From positions 69,061,626 to 69,125,625 of the forward strand of contig OW799237.1 of assembly GCA_941918925.1 (NCBI GenBank): a stretch of 64,000 bases of DNA. Reading direction: 5' to 3'. The translations under genes and the position numbers were made by a program. Of the stretch, positions 22,950 to 34,549 are shown one piece after another. The stretch's first letter is position 1. The number at the start of each line of letters is the position of its first letter. The notes below the pieces were generated by a model. That model saw only the letters and a list, made by a program, of their open reading frames with translations, was not told where the DNA came from and made no database searches. This stretch comes from Phyto melanocephala (Eukaryota > Arthropoda > Insecta > Diptera > Rhinophoridae).

Positions 22950-24367
22950 TTAAGCAAAACGACAATTCAAAGACACTCCACTTGTTCGCGGAATAATTTT
23001 ACAATTAACTCCAGAACCATCAGAACTTACAACTTCTCCTCCAGGACATTTATAAAGCAAAGGTTTTTTCTATTAAAAAGTTAATAATATGTATATTTGC
23101 TTATAGCACACACAATATAATGATTACCTGTATTTCGTGTATATCTTTTTGTATCTTCATATCATATACTGGTTTATGTACTGCTGGATTTTGTAGACCA
23201 TTTTGTATGAAATCCATTAAACGTGAGGCAAATACTGGCATCATTTCACCCGAAACATTGCCCTGAAAACCCAACAAATTCTTAAGACTTTCATTACTGC
23301 TGCTAGCAGCAGTAGATTTTTGATTTCCATTGGAATTTAAATTTAACGCTGCTTCAGCTTGTGGTGTTAAGTTACCAATTGGGAAAGATTGTGATTCATT
23401 ACTGCAATGTTTCGTATTCACATTTTGAGGAACTTTAAAGCTTGAGTTTAATGGTGGACTAGGAACCAAGTTAATACTATTACTTGGAGTTTCTATAATC
23501 ATATTTTGAGCTGTCGTATGTGAATTAGTACCGTTGTTAAGATTATTGCTATTGTTCCTGGCAACTGTGAAACGAAGGTTTTTGCTATAAGCATATATAT
23601 ATATGTGTATTTTTAAAATGTGTATATTTCAAAAAAATGTTTACTAACAAACCTTTCCATATCCTGTCTTCTATTTTTTTGTATACGTCCATTGATTATG
23701 CTGCCGCCCCCTAAAGAACTGCTAGAATCATAAAAATTATTTCCTCCATTAAAATATCCCCGCTGAAAGTTATTGTAACCACGATTCCCACGATTGCCCC
23801 TAGTATATCTATTGAAATTTTTAAAGGAATTACATTTTCTACTGTTCACCTGCATATCTAAAGGTAGCAAAGTTGGTATGCCACGTGGACGACTTGCAGC
23901 ATTATTAGGTGCCATCATTCGGTATTGCACGGTACTGACTTTATTAGTACAAGAAATTTTGTTACTATTAAGTTTTTCTCGCAAATCGTTCTGGTGATCG
24001 TGGCAATCTATATAGGATACAGACGAATCGGGTCCTTTCCAAGTGCCAGTATCAATTTCCTCAATATTTGTCTCGTTATCCAACTCCGATTTAGTGGGTT
24101 GCATTAAAAATTCATCATCTTCTTCTTCGTCTTCTATATTTCCTTTACGACGACCAAATTTTGAATCCTTGCTGCTATTGCCATTGAACGTAATTTGTTT
24201 ATGGTCGCTGCTATTGTTAGTAACGGCACTACCGCTTGTGCATTTTTTGGAAATAGCTATATAATCATCTATATATTGTTTTGGTTACATTATTTTTCTA
24301 CGACATTGGCAACATATAGGTACTTACCCAGGGACAAATCCATTATTTCATTTATTTTAAAGGCCAT
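22950..24367 (-). CDS. RGG-rich protein with N-terminal UAP56-binding motif
   Basis: Four exons: 24367-24328, 24268-23653, 23584-23128 and 23069-22950; consistent phases, 410 residues. Residues 9-17 (MDLSLDDYI) match the UAP56-binding motif of Aly/REF and UIF mRNA export adaptors and span the first splice junction. An acidic patch (EDEEEDDEF) and a Gly/Arg/Asn region (RYTRGNRGNRGYNNFQRG) follow. The C-terminal half is Ser/Asn-rich with KNLLGFQG and RLMDFIQNGL helices, ending CPGGEVVSSDGSGVNCKI. I do not recognise the orthologue. Role in mRNA export is inferred from motif plus RGG content. It is convergent with MED30. Confidence 0.75.
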
Positions 24368-26518
24368 CCTAGAGAGGATTTTGTCTTATTTCAATGTAAA
24401 TATAAAACGCAAATTCAAGTATGGCAAATTTTATATTTTTTTTTAAATTTACCGTTTTATCTCATAAAAGTTGCCATACTTTTAACCCTAAACTTTAGGA
24501 CTTAAAGTGATGTTAATTGACTTCTTGGTCAGCTTTCACATTATGCAATTCTATTAGCGTTTAAACATGCTAAAAAAAATTTTGAAAACCAACATACATG
24601 TCTGACATACTCGACATACATGCTTTTACACAGAAAGATTTGGTATGCCATCGTACATGTCTTACGCTCGGTCTCCACGTAACAATTTTCATTGCTAAGC
24701 ATAAGCAAAAACGTCGGCAGAATAACGGCACTTGTTTGCTTAAGTTCTTTGTTTTTGTTGGGTGGAGAACACGACACAAGTAATTTATTTAAAAAATTTA
24801 ATATTTTTGTTATAACTTTTATGGTTTTTTTTAAATACCTCACTATAAATTATTATCAGGTAATATTATTTAAATTTTCCTTTCAAGGCATATCCATAAG
24901 ACATATGCAACGGCGAATTGATACAACAAAGCAACTTTTCATGGGATGTTTTATGTCAAGGCCAATTCGTATATCAGGGATGGAAAAGTTGTTTTTACAT
25001 ATTAAATATAATAAAATTTGATTAAAAAAAAGGATATAATTGTTTGAAACACATTATTAATGACGCAAAAGCAACAAATATATATAAATTTAGCACATTT
25101 ATTATCAAAAAAGTACACGTAAGTTAATTGTTTAATACAGAATTTAAAATCACATTTCCCTTCCCTGCATTAATAAGGCAAATTCAACCAATTTTGACAT
25201 AAAGTCTCCCTATCAGCTGGGCTGATAACTTCACCTGTATGAATTCGCCTTGTTTCCTTTGTTTCTGCAAAGAATAACAACAATTTTTAAGAAAATTTAA
25301 CGATTTTGACAGCTTATTGCGGCAATAATTATAAATTGCTACATACATCAATTTGCGGCCTACACGTCGCAATCTCTATGGACGCAACCAAATTTGACAA
25401 TTGCGGTAATAAATATTGCTACGTGGAGGGCGCGGGTTAAGACAAGTATGCATGTCTAATAGGCCTTTTAAGAAGAACAATTTTTGTTTCTCTTTTTTAT
25501 GTATGGAGTTTTACAATTTCCGGAGTTGAAATGATTTTTTTTAATATGTAGTTTGACATACTCCAGAACACAAAAAATAATCAGCTGGGCTGGCACCGCC
25601 ACCTTGTATAAGTGTACCCTGCTTTATGCATTTCCTCTATATGAAAGAACATTAACAATTTCTTGATAGATGCTTTGCCGACGTTTTGTCCTAATCTAAA
25701 CAAATCGATGGCTCGTCTTGATGTAAAATTACTTAGAAGTCTATAGTTTTTTTTCGCTAATTGCACTATCATTTTTGATTTTGTACTTTTGTATATATAT
25801 ATTATGCCAAAAGCAAAACAATTTAACAATTCCCAGAAAAACAAACATAAAAACACATTATAAACGACCTTCAAAGTGAAAAAATAAGGAAAATTACGAA
25901 AATATAATGAATTGACTAACAATTATTAGTTTTATTCTGTGGTAAGCAATATGTTGGGAAATTGTTGCCACAGCAATTGTCAAGTTCTATTGCCAACACA
26001 AGATTTTAACATGTGAACTGCATGAATATGTATTAGAACACATATTTAGCAATAAATGTTATAATACATTACTGAGCAATAATCTTTTAACGCAAGCTGT
26101 CAAATTAAATTGCCAACAAATAAAATGTAATAACAACACTAATGTATGAGAGTACGTCGCAGAAAAAAGAAAAAAAATATTAAAATTAACATTGTTATTA
26201 TAAAAAAATTTAAGTTTTTTAAATTATATTTTAATACATAATGGCAAAAGAATCGTTTTAATAAAGTGCCTTTGGTGAAATTTATTTTCGTATATTATTC
26301 GTAAAATTTTTAATTATAGGTCAATCACCAGGAACATTTTTAATTTTATGTTTTAAGATATTTACGTGTTCACCATCTATAGATATAAGCTTGAACATTG
26401 GCAATTTCGATGCCGTTATTCTGCCGACTCTATTGCTTATATTAAGACATAATCAATCGCTCGTGTGGTCGGGGGGGCTATTACGAATGAAGACTTCCGA
26501 TAATAACACTCAATTTAC
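24368..26518. other. Intergenic with MITE fragments, no gene seen
   Basis: Loosely inverted arms lie at 24653-24690 (gtcttacgctcggtctccac) and 25420-25462. A foldback of the aaggcgaattcat family is at about 25174-25251, and a related piece at about 24885-24920. A hAT-like right end gtataagtgtaccctg is at 25606-25621 with no clear partner. No exon was recognised. Confidence 0.35.
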
Positions 26519-26917
26519 ATGATGAATTTTATGACGTCCAATTTTCTTAATTCCCTTTTGAAGTTGTTTCCAAAAACTACTCAAATTTATACGATGGTTT
26601 TTTTTTACGTCTAATTTCTAATTTGTATTGTTGACTATAAAATTTATATTTTTAATATTTTTAATTTCCTTTTTTTGAATGTAGAAAAAACTAATTACTG
26701 TTTAATATTTTTTTTATCAGTCAAAAAGCACAAAACAGTTGATGAGAATATAAAAATAAAACGTAACAGAAAGAACAGAAAAAAGTGTAAAGCGAAGTGT
26801 CAAAAAAAACCATGAAAACAGAAACCATGTCTATTTTTCTACCCCCCTTTCTTCTCTACTCCGCTTGCTAACAAACAAAAAATGACGTCCAAAATTGGAC
26901 GTCATAAAATTCATCAT
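26519..26917. mobile_element. MITE with 27-bp perfect TIRs
   Basis: atgatgaattttatgacgtc (26519-26538) plus caatttt is mirrored without mismatch at 26891-26917. The right end carries an extra internal palindrome (aatgacgtcc immediately before the arm). The interior of 345 bp has no coding frame. No clear target duplication is seen. Confidence 0.6.
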
Positions 26918-27894
26918 ATAAACCTACTGTATGTTTTTTGAAATCGCTACATTTTACAAGAAAACAGCTGAAGTCTTAACACTGCATTTTAAAGTTGACA
27001 TTTAAGGTTTTTCCGCTTTGCAACCATTTTATTATTTCATTTTTTGCTTGCAACTGGAGACGTAGGTAAATTAATCTTTGAATAACAATGTGATCTTTTT
27101 ATCGTTAAACAAAAAGTGCCGTAAAATTAAATTTAAGTATATGTTAATTTACATTTTGAAGTTATTGTCAATAAATTAAAGAAAGTTTAAAACATGTGAG
27201 TTGTAAGATTGATTTTACGTTTAATGGATGTAATAGACGTTTCCTTTGTATCTATCCTCGGTCTTTGAAATTTAAATGAAGAAATTCTTTTTCATTTCAT
27301 ACCCTCACATAAAGGATTATTTTGCCGAATGATAAATGTGGTTGCTGAATGGAATTAATACTATTTGGTGTCACCAGGGTATACTTATTACACCATGAGT
27401 GTCACCATATCTGCGAGAAAATTTCAGAATTGACGCCAATTTTTGTTTGCGAAACTGAAATGAAGTTTTTTATCGTCATACTTTTGATTGTGAAAACATT
27501 TTTATATCATCGTTCCAAATAAGATTTGATGTAATCAATAGTGCAGTAGTATATAACTACAGTCTTCAGATTTAATTTTAGACTGTAGAACTCTTAGCTG
27601 CTAGAATATGATTGCATTATTTATCGCCATATGGCTGCCAGTTTAACTGAAACATTTAGGCTATGTGGTCTAATCTTGCAACACGAATAAATTACGACAA
27701 AAGGCGATTTGACTGTAGATAAAGCTTGTAAATTAAGGTGAAAATACTAATGGTTTTATTATGAGCATGTCATTGATGATCATTACCAATAATTTTGAAA
27801 CACTCACTTTAATACAACGTCATTGCTAATTTCTGTTTTAAAACGACGTTGACTGTTAATCGATTGATAATTTACGTTTTTCCATTTTTACCTC
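26918..27894. other. No gene or named repeat seen
   Basis: AT-rich stretch. A word cagggtatacttattacacc (27379-27398) resembles hAT-type ends but has no partner. No supportable exon. Confidence 0.25.
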
Positions 27895-28065
27895 CACATG
27901 TGGTGCACAATGGTATATGTACATACATAGCTTTTTCATTTTGTTGTAATTTCTACAATTTTCATTTCCGACCCCATAAAGTATATATTTTCTAAATGCT
28001 TATGAATAGCGGACTCCTCTAAGAGGAGTCGATTAAGTAATTTCCGTGTGTTGGTTGAAATCACC
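27895..28065 (+). mobile_element. DINE-1-like 5' fragment, second subtype
   Basis: acatgtggtgcacaatggta (27896-27915) and ttgtaatttctacaattttc mark the subtype also seen at 34697 and 36411. The core tttccgaccccataaagtat follows at 27965-27984. The fragment stops after tgttggttgaaatcacc, and the T-rich centre and 3' end are absent. Confidence 0.6.
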
Positions 28066-28190
28066 AAAATTAAAATTTTTCAGTCATAGAATAATTTACG
28101 TACCTTTGCTACTATTTGTAGATATAATTGTCTAGAGATATTCTAATCGGTAATGATATAAGCAAAAAAATTTTTTGAAAAATATACCTA

Positions 28191-28800
28191 TACAGTATTG
28201 TTCGAACCTAAGCAACTTTTTCCGAAAAGTAAACAAAGTCGTAGGTATAAATTCTTTTTGAATTGATATTTGCAAAATAATCACTTTTATTACTTGCAAG
28301 GAAATGTAATTAAATTTTTATTTATTTTTTTTTTTGTGATATAATTAGGTTTTTATTACTATGTAATACTTTTATTTGGCTTATATTACTTTGTGGAATT
28401 GAATAAATAAAAGAAATAATCTAACGTTAAACTTGGACTTAATGTTTCAAAAGCACATGTTAATTGGACCGTGGCTAAACGGAAAACAGTTTTATTTAGC
28501 TTAACTTAAAAAACGTTGAGTCAGTGTTATGGTTTAGGAAGCTATGGCATAATCTGGGTTGGTCGTTTTTTTTTAATAATAGTGACCGCGATCAATATAA
28601 AAACTTATTGAAACAAAATTTCAAGTTGTGTTTTGAAAGCTTGGGTCTGGAGGATGGGAGGATTTTCTTGTAGGGCAATGTTCCCAAGCACACCGCATAC
28701 GTTGTTTAAGACTGCCTTATATACCACGAGTTAAGGAAGCCGAATTTCCACTCCCCCATCACCGGACCTCAACACTATCAAACACATTTGGTAGTTATTA
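28191..28800 (+). pseudogene. Tc1-like relic with left terminal repeat
   Basis: tacagtattgttcgaaccta (28191-28210) is a left TIR; its inverted partner sequence occurs at 53657-53702 in another relic. Coding crumbs follow: ATGTTCCCAAGCACACCGCA (near 28677; compare QxNxPKHTA) and a piece aligning with the SPDLNxIxHxW motif at about 28755-28790. No open frame remains. Confidence 0.5.
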
Positions 28801-29814
28801 TGTAATACACTGATTTAATAAATTTGTTTTAAAATTATTTCGCGAATTCTTTGAAAAGCGTGAATCAAGGTATATTTCTGAACCTTTTTTCCTTAACTGT
28901 ATATCAATAAGAGTTAAAAAAAAAAATAATAATAAAAAAATTTACTTAAGCTAAGTATTTAAATTTGTTCAGAATTCGCGAGTTTTGAGTCGCTATTTAG
29001 TAGAATTTTCAACTATTTTATAGTGCTATAATAAGCTCGTATAAAAATTTCTTTTCACACAAGCAATACCCAAATTAATAATTTTTAAAATTTGCGGAGC
29101 ATAATTTTCGTGAAATGTACAATATTCAACATTGTATTTAATATTTTTTTGAAATGTGTTTCAATCAGAAAATTTTTTACTTTGCAACCTTTACTGTGGG
29201 TCAAAAAAGTCATCTAACGGGAAATCGTGCGCATGGCGTAATCTCTATTTCTATGTTTCTAGCCTAATACATTGTAATCCGAAAATGTTTTCCTTTAAAT
29301 CAAATAAAATTTTCACACACGCTTTGCGTTGAATATTCGCTTTCAAACGCTAGATCGTTCAAGGTTAACTCTATAGACCTGCAACTTAACAACTACTCAA
29401 AAAAATCAAATGTCACATTAAAAAGGTGGTCATTTAACAAGTCCATTTTTTGGAGTGATTCATTCGTTAAAAGTTTCAGTAGCAATATCCTGCTAAAACC
29501 AAAATGATATGAGAAATATCAGCGAAAATCGCCCTTAGTTGCAAACAGATCATGCTTATGTTGGGAATTTTTAAAAGCAACATTTGCAATAGACAATACC
29601 TATACTAGACTTGCAGGATGTGCAACATTTGCATGAACTGCTTGCAACGAAGGGTGATAACAGCTATTGTTTCATATGCGAATATTCTGTATATTGACAG
29701 TTAACCAAATGTGTGCTTCATCCGATGCCCGACGAGTTTTTTAATTTTAACAAGGGTTTTCAAATTAAATTTGAACATTTTGCAAACGTTATTATAAGCC
29801 CATTCATGATAAAT
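28801..29814. repeat. Dispersed repeat (28966-29150) in unassigned DNA
   Basis: The block gttttgagtcgctatttag (28981-28999) through caagcaatacccaaatt and atttgcggagc (29090-29100) recurs at 60160-60330 in the same order and orientation. It may be one edge of an unknown element. The remainder holds no gene I can support. Confidence 0.4.
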
Positions 29815-31408
29815 TTACAAATCAGGTCGTTTGGAACTGAGATAGCGTTTGTAATTTTCTTTGATTTATTTTGTTCAAATAACACTAAGTTACTAAAAAT
29901 TTATTTTTTATAATATCTTCATACATTGTTTTTTGTTAAACAAATAAAAAAAAATTAATAACGTTAATTTAAAACAACAACAAAATTAATTATAATGGAT
30001 GTATACAAAATGCAGGTGTTCAAAACATTTGCAACTCTTTAAGTAATTAACACAAAATACAATGATTTTATTGGTCAGTGAACACCTCTTAGGCATTGAG
30101 GCAATGAGATTTTTAATATAATTGTCAGAAATTTCATTCCACTGCTTCTCTAACTCCATGAAAAGTTCATCACTATTTCGGAATACTTTATTGCCAATAT
30201 TTTGTTTTACAATCATCCACATGTTCTCAATCGGGTTGAGATCGAGAGATTGAGGTGGCCATAACATGGTATTAATTTTATTATCCTCTAGCCAAGCTTT
30301 ACAATCCCTGCCGTATGTTTTAGGACGTTGTCGGAAGTTCCATGATAGTAGCATTTCCCATTCAGCATACGGAAGCATAACATAACTCAAAATATTTCTA
30401 TAGATAGTGGCCGTCATGGTGTTAAATATGCGATGAATTGGGCCAATCCTATTTCTTAAAAAAACACCCCACACAATATTGTTTCCACCACCGTGTTTCA
30501 CTGTGGCAGTTGTGTCTAACATTGGCTCTTCCATCTGATCCCCAGAGATTGAATTTTGACTCGTCTGACCACAATAAATTCTTCCAATGCTGTTGAGTCC
30601 ACATTAAATGGGTACGTCCAAAATCAAGGCAAACTTTTCGGTTTTTCTCTGACACAAACACAAAAATGTGCATCTGTAACTTCTAAGACCATATTCTCGG
30701 GCCCTTTTAATAGTAGAATGACTGCCATCTATTTAAAGTGCAGTTTTAGCTTCTCTAGGAACTGCTTTGGAGTGTTTTATAAAAGAATTCTTGATTTTCC
30801 GATCTTCTCTTACATTTGTAACACGGGGTCTACCACCTTTATAGGTTGTATAGATGTTACCAATATAAACAATGCGCGAAATCGTTGATTTTGGAACGGA
30901 GTACTTTATAGAAGTTTCTTTTTGAGAAAGTCCATTTCTAAAAACATTTAATACTTTTAATTAAAAATCAGAATTGTTTTTGTTTCCTGCCATTTTTACA
31001 AAAATTATTCTGACGATTTTAAAGCTTTAAACAGTTAGTAATAACTATTAAAGGACAATAATTATAGTCAAATTTTTTAAAAAATATAACGGCCTGAATC
31101 TCATTATTAAAAAGTATTGAAATTACCGTTATTCCCTAGAGTTTGCTAGTAACTAAAAATTGCTTCTTAAAGAGTGAGAGTACTGAGAGTTGCAAATGTT
31201 TTGAACACTTGCATTTTGAATACACTCAATATCATTATTTTTTTTGTTGTTTTAGTTTAATGTTATTAATTTTTTTTTATTTGTTTGACAAAAACAACGT
31301 ATGAAGATACTAAAAAAATAAATTTTAGTAACTTATTGTTATTTGAACAAAATAAATCAATGAAAATAACAAATTCAATTCCAGTTCCAAATGTTTTGAC
31401 CACTACTG
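29815..31408 (-). mobile_element. Tc1-like transposon with long IR/DR ends
   Basis: The right end starts tacagtagtggtcaaaacat on the minus strand (31410-31391), with an inner repeat gtgttcaaaacatttgcaac (near 31210). The left arm mirrors it over about 170 bp (e.g. ttatttttgttcaaataac near 29865, inner repeat at about 30016), but its outer tip is damaged. Confidence 0.75.
29986..30993 (-). pseudogene. Tc1-like transposase, inactivated
   Basis: From a start codon at 30993 the minus strand keeps the first catalytic Asp in LLWSDESKFNLWG and the Glu in LDLNPIENMWMIVKQ. The second motif, normally FQQDNDPKHT, reads NFRQRPKTYG, so the second Asp is gone. A stop follows MAGNKNNSDF, and at least two further frame breaks lie between 30530 and 30990. 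Confidence 0.75.
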
Positions 31409-31667
31409 TATAACAAAACACCAAAACCTTAAATCAGCTGTCATATAAATCAAAGTCTTTTTTTACTCTTTAAAAAATGACGCTGTACTTACATATTAAC
31501 ATTAGGGTGACCGCAAAAAAATCGATGTCGGAAATTTGTTTGTCTGGAACCCACAAAACGATATCAATTTTTAGACGTTAACACGCGCCGCTCATCGCTC
31601 AAAGTTTAAAAAAAAATTTTTGTCCAAAAAGCTGACATGGATCCATAACATAACGGTAAATAAAACA
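31409..31667 (-). repeat. Dispersed repeat interrupted by a DINE-like copy
   Basis: Sequence 31500-31666 matches, inverted, 44390-44560 (caaaaagctgacat, ctcaaagt and acaaacaaat-type words in order). The adjoining piece continues on the other side of the DINE-like copy at 32430-32455. See the finding on the empty site. Confidence 0.5.
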
Positions 31668-32428
31668 AGTAAAAGCGCTATATTCGGCCGTGCCGAATCT
31701 TATATACCCTTCACAACGTGTAGTCATGCAATAACAGTAAATTCACGTATGTATGTTAAAAAAAACAAAAAAAAAATAAAAAATAAAAAAAAAATTTAAA
31801 AAAAAAAAATTTAAAAAAAAAATTAAAAAAAAAAAAATTATTATATACATATATAATATATATAAAACAAAAAAAAAATAAAAAAAAATTAAAAAAAAAA
31901 AAAATAAAAAAAAATAATAATAAAAATATATATAATATATTAAATAAAAAATAAAAAAAAAATAAAAAAAAAATTAAAAAAAAAAATTTTAAAAAAATTT
32001 AAAAAAAAATTTTTTTGCCTCAGCTGGGATTCGATGCCACGTTTTCTCTAACCAGTATACACGTTTGTATGTATGTATGTTGTTGTTGTATTGTTGTTTT
32101 TATGAAAAGAAAATCGAGGTGGTCGTGGGTTTTTGCTCATATCTCAGTTGTTTATGTACCCATGTTTCTGATTTTCAATACCGATCTACTCCCGAATATT
32201 TCTGATATTTTAATACCTTACCCGGGTCCAACCTATGTCGGGGGGCTTCAAAAAGTTGATTTCAACATACACACGGACAGACGGACAGACGGTCAGGGCT
32301 TAATCGACTCCTCTATTCATAAGCTTTCAGAAAATATATACTTTATGGGGTCGGAAATGAAAATTGTAGAAATTTCACACGGAATGACAAACCTATATAT
32401 ACCCTTTTTCACTGTGTGAAGGGTATAA
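31668..32428 (-). mobile_element. Full-length DINE-1-like element
   Basis: The plus strand shows the inverted 3' end (aacaagtaaaagcgctatat), A-rich centre (31745-32010), ctcagctgggattcgatgcc (32018-32037), the gtatgtatgtatgttgttg run, ctttatggggtcggaaatg (32341-32359) and the inverted 5' end tgtgaagggtata. It is nearly identical to the copy at 17252-18039. Confidence 0.85.
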
Positions 32429-32662
32429 AAAAGCTTAATATCTTAAAAGAAAGCACATGTTTTTTGACCCCAGGAACGAGACCCGATACCACTAGGAGCA
32501 TACTTTACATATGTATATTGTTATCAAGTCATATATTTTGCTTCTTTTTATACTCTTCACACAAAAGTGAAAAAGGGTATATGTATAAAGGTTTGCCCTT
32601 CAGTGTGAAATTTCTACATCATTTCCGACCACATAAAGTCAGTCTGTTCATGTGTATACATA

Positions 32663-34311
32663 CAGCTGCGGTCAATATAATAGCACCAGGCACAAATTAT
32701 TACTGACTCGGTTTATATCTGCTTAACTGTTGGGCCGATTCAACTCAAAACAAAATAATAGATTCTTTAATGTTAATGGTTTATTATCATAAGAAAATTA
32801 TTTGTTTTTTTTTCAAACTTTGTAATACGCTTATTAATATAAACAAATAACTTAAAAACGACACAGTCAAAATAATAGCACTTCAGTTAATTTTTAACAA
32901 AAATTCGTGGTTCTTCTTAAAATAAATCAAAAATTAAGCTCAGAGATCTTGTAGATAAGTTAATTGTGTAGTTTCAATACTTGGTCGCGTGCCCTTTGTT
33001 GCCTATTACCGCGGCACAACGCCTTCCCATGGAATTCACTAAATGCTGGCATCTTTCAACTTTGATAGAACTCCAAATTTTTCGCACAGCCTCCCGAGCC
33101 CTTCAACGCTTGTTGGTTTTATTGTAGATACACCCTTCTTTATGTCAGTCCACAGATTTTCAATAGGGTTCAAATCTGGGGACTGTGCAGGCCACTCCAT
33201 TACATTGATAGAGTTATCGTTGAACCATTTTTTTGCCATTTTGCTAGTGTGTTTGGGGTCATTGTCTTGTTGAAAGACCCACACCAGCGGCATTTCGTAG
33301 GAAGCAGACGGTAGCATAACTTCATCAAGGATTTTTACATAAACCGATGAATCCATAACGGTTTTGATCCAATATATAGGACCCACACCTTGATACGAGA
33401 AGCAGCCCCATACCATAATACTATGACCTCCATGCTTAATAGTTTTTGATGTGAATTGTGGCTTGTATTCGCTGTTAGGTGGCCTACGGGCGAAACATCT
33501 GGAACCCTTTCCCCCAAAAAGAACAATTTTGGATTCGTCAGTCCATAGCACATTTCTCCATTTTTCCTTTGGCCAATTTAGATGTGCTTTAGCAAAAGAT
33601 ATGCGTTTAGCAACATGCTTAGAGGAAAGGTGCGGCACTTTTCGAGGACTACAGGCATTAAGGCTGTTGTCTCGAAGTCTGCGGCGAATAGTTTCCACGC
33701 TTGCCGGCACATTTAATGTTTTTTTGAGCTCCATAGCTGTCATAAATGGATTTGCTTTAGTCGTCCGTACTAACCGTTTTATTATTAAGAGTGACAAAAC
33801 TCGTTTCCTGCCACGGGATTCAACTTTTTGCTGATATCTTAGGGCATTTATTATCATTTTATTGGAACAGCCCAGCAATTCCCTTATTTGGGAATACGAT
33901 TTACCCTCGGACACAAATTTTTTTTATTAGTTCACGTTTTTCCGGCGAACAATGCTTTCCGCGACACATAACTGTACAATTTTTAAAAAATTATTACGCA
34001 ATTTTATAGAAAGTATATTAAAAAATGTTTATTACCTGTCGTTTTCACTTTTTTCACAAAATTTTGCAAAACAAATTTAAAAAAGCCTACTGGTGCTATT
34101 TTATTAACTGCACGAAATGAAAGGTGTTGACAAAAGATCTTTTATAACTGATTATCAGTAACGAAATAGACAATTAATGCACATACTCTGAGATAGCATA
34201 AAAAATGTAACTGTTATTTACACTCAAAAAAAATATATAATAAATAGGTGAAATTTTTACATCTTTTGAATCAGAATATTGCAACTGGTGCTATTATATT
34301 GACCGGCACTG
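32663..34311 (-). mobile_element. Tc1-like transposon with IR/DR ends
   Basis: cagctgcggtcaatataata (32663-32682) is mirrored by tattatattgaccggcactg (34292-34311), and TA flanks both sides. Inner repeats agtcaaaataatagcact (32866-32883) and ctggtgctattttattaact (34090-34109) complete the IR/DR pattern. It is inserted in a DINE-like copy. Confidence 0.9.
32974..33969 (-). pseudogene. Tc1-like DD34E transposase, two frameshifts
   Basis: Almost complete on the minus strand. An N-terminal HTH (SYSQIRELLGCSNKMIINAL) leads to the core with LWTDESKIVLFGG, SIMVWGCFSYQGVGPIY, WVFQQDNDPKHTSKMAKKW and PDLNPIENLW, so all three catalytic acids are present. Damage is limited to one extra A in the A-run at about 33921-33928, which separates the first 18 codons, and one slip near 33095-33105 that separates the conserved tail (CQHLVNSMGRRCAAVI). 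This is the best preserved transposase in the window. Confidence 0.85.
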
Positions 34312-34549
34312 TACATACATACAAACGTGGTATACTGGTCAGATTGAACATGGCATCGAATCCCAGCTGAGCCAAAAAAATGTTTTTTTGTTTTTTTATG
34401 TTTTTATTTATTTTATTTATATTTTTTAACAAACTCAATTTATAATTTTATAATGGGATGTTTTTATATACATATCGGCAATTCCATGTCATCGTACGTG
34501 ACATTTGTACTCTTATAAAGTGGAATAATTTTTGCAAATGTAAGAGTAT

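Noticed and set aside
24605..25462. TIR element between loosely inverted arms near 24653 and 25430
   Set aside because: Similarity of the arms is weak by eye and no target duplication was found, so it is mentioned only as a stretch description.
32018..32040. B-box-like word in DINE-like copies as evidence for a tRNA gene or SINE
   Set aside because: No A box at the right distance and no cloverleaf can be drawn.
32015..32419. 134-codon frame inside a DINE-like copy (and its relatives at 17260, 43938, 35187)
   Set aside because: The frame arises from the conserved non-coding body of the element and is in different states in each copy. No protein family is recognised.
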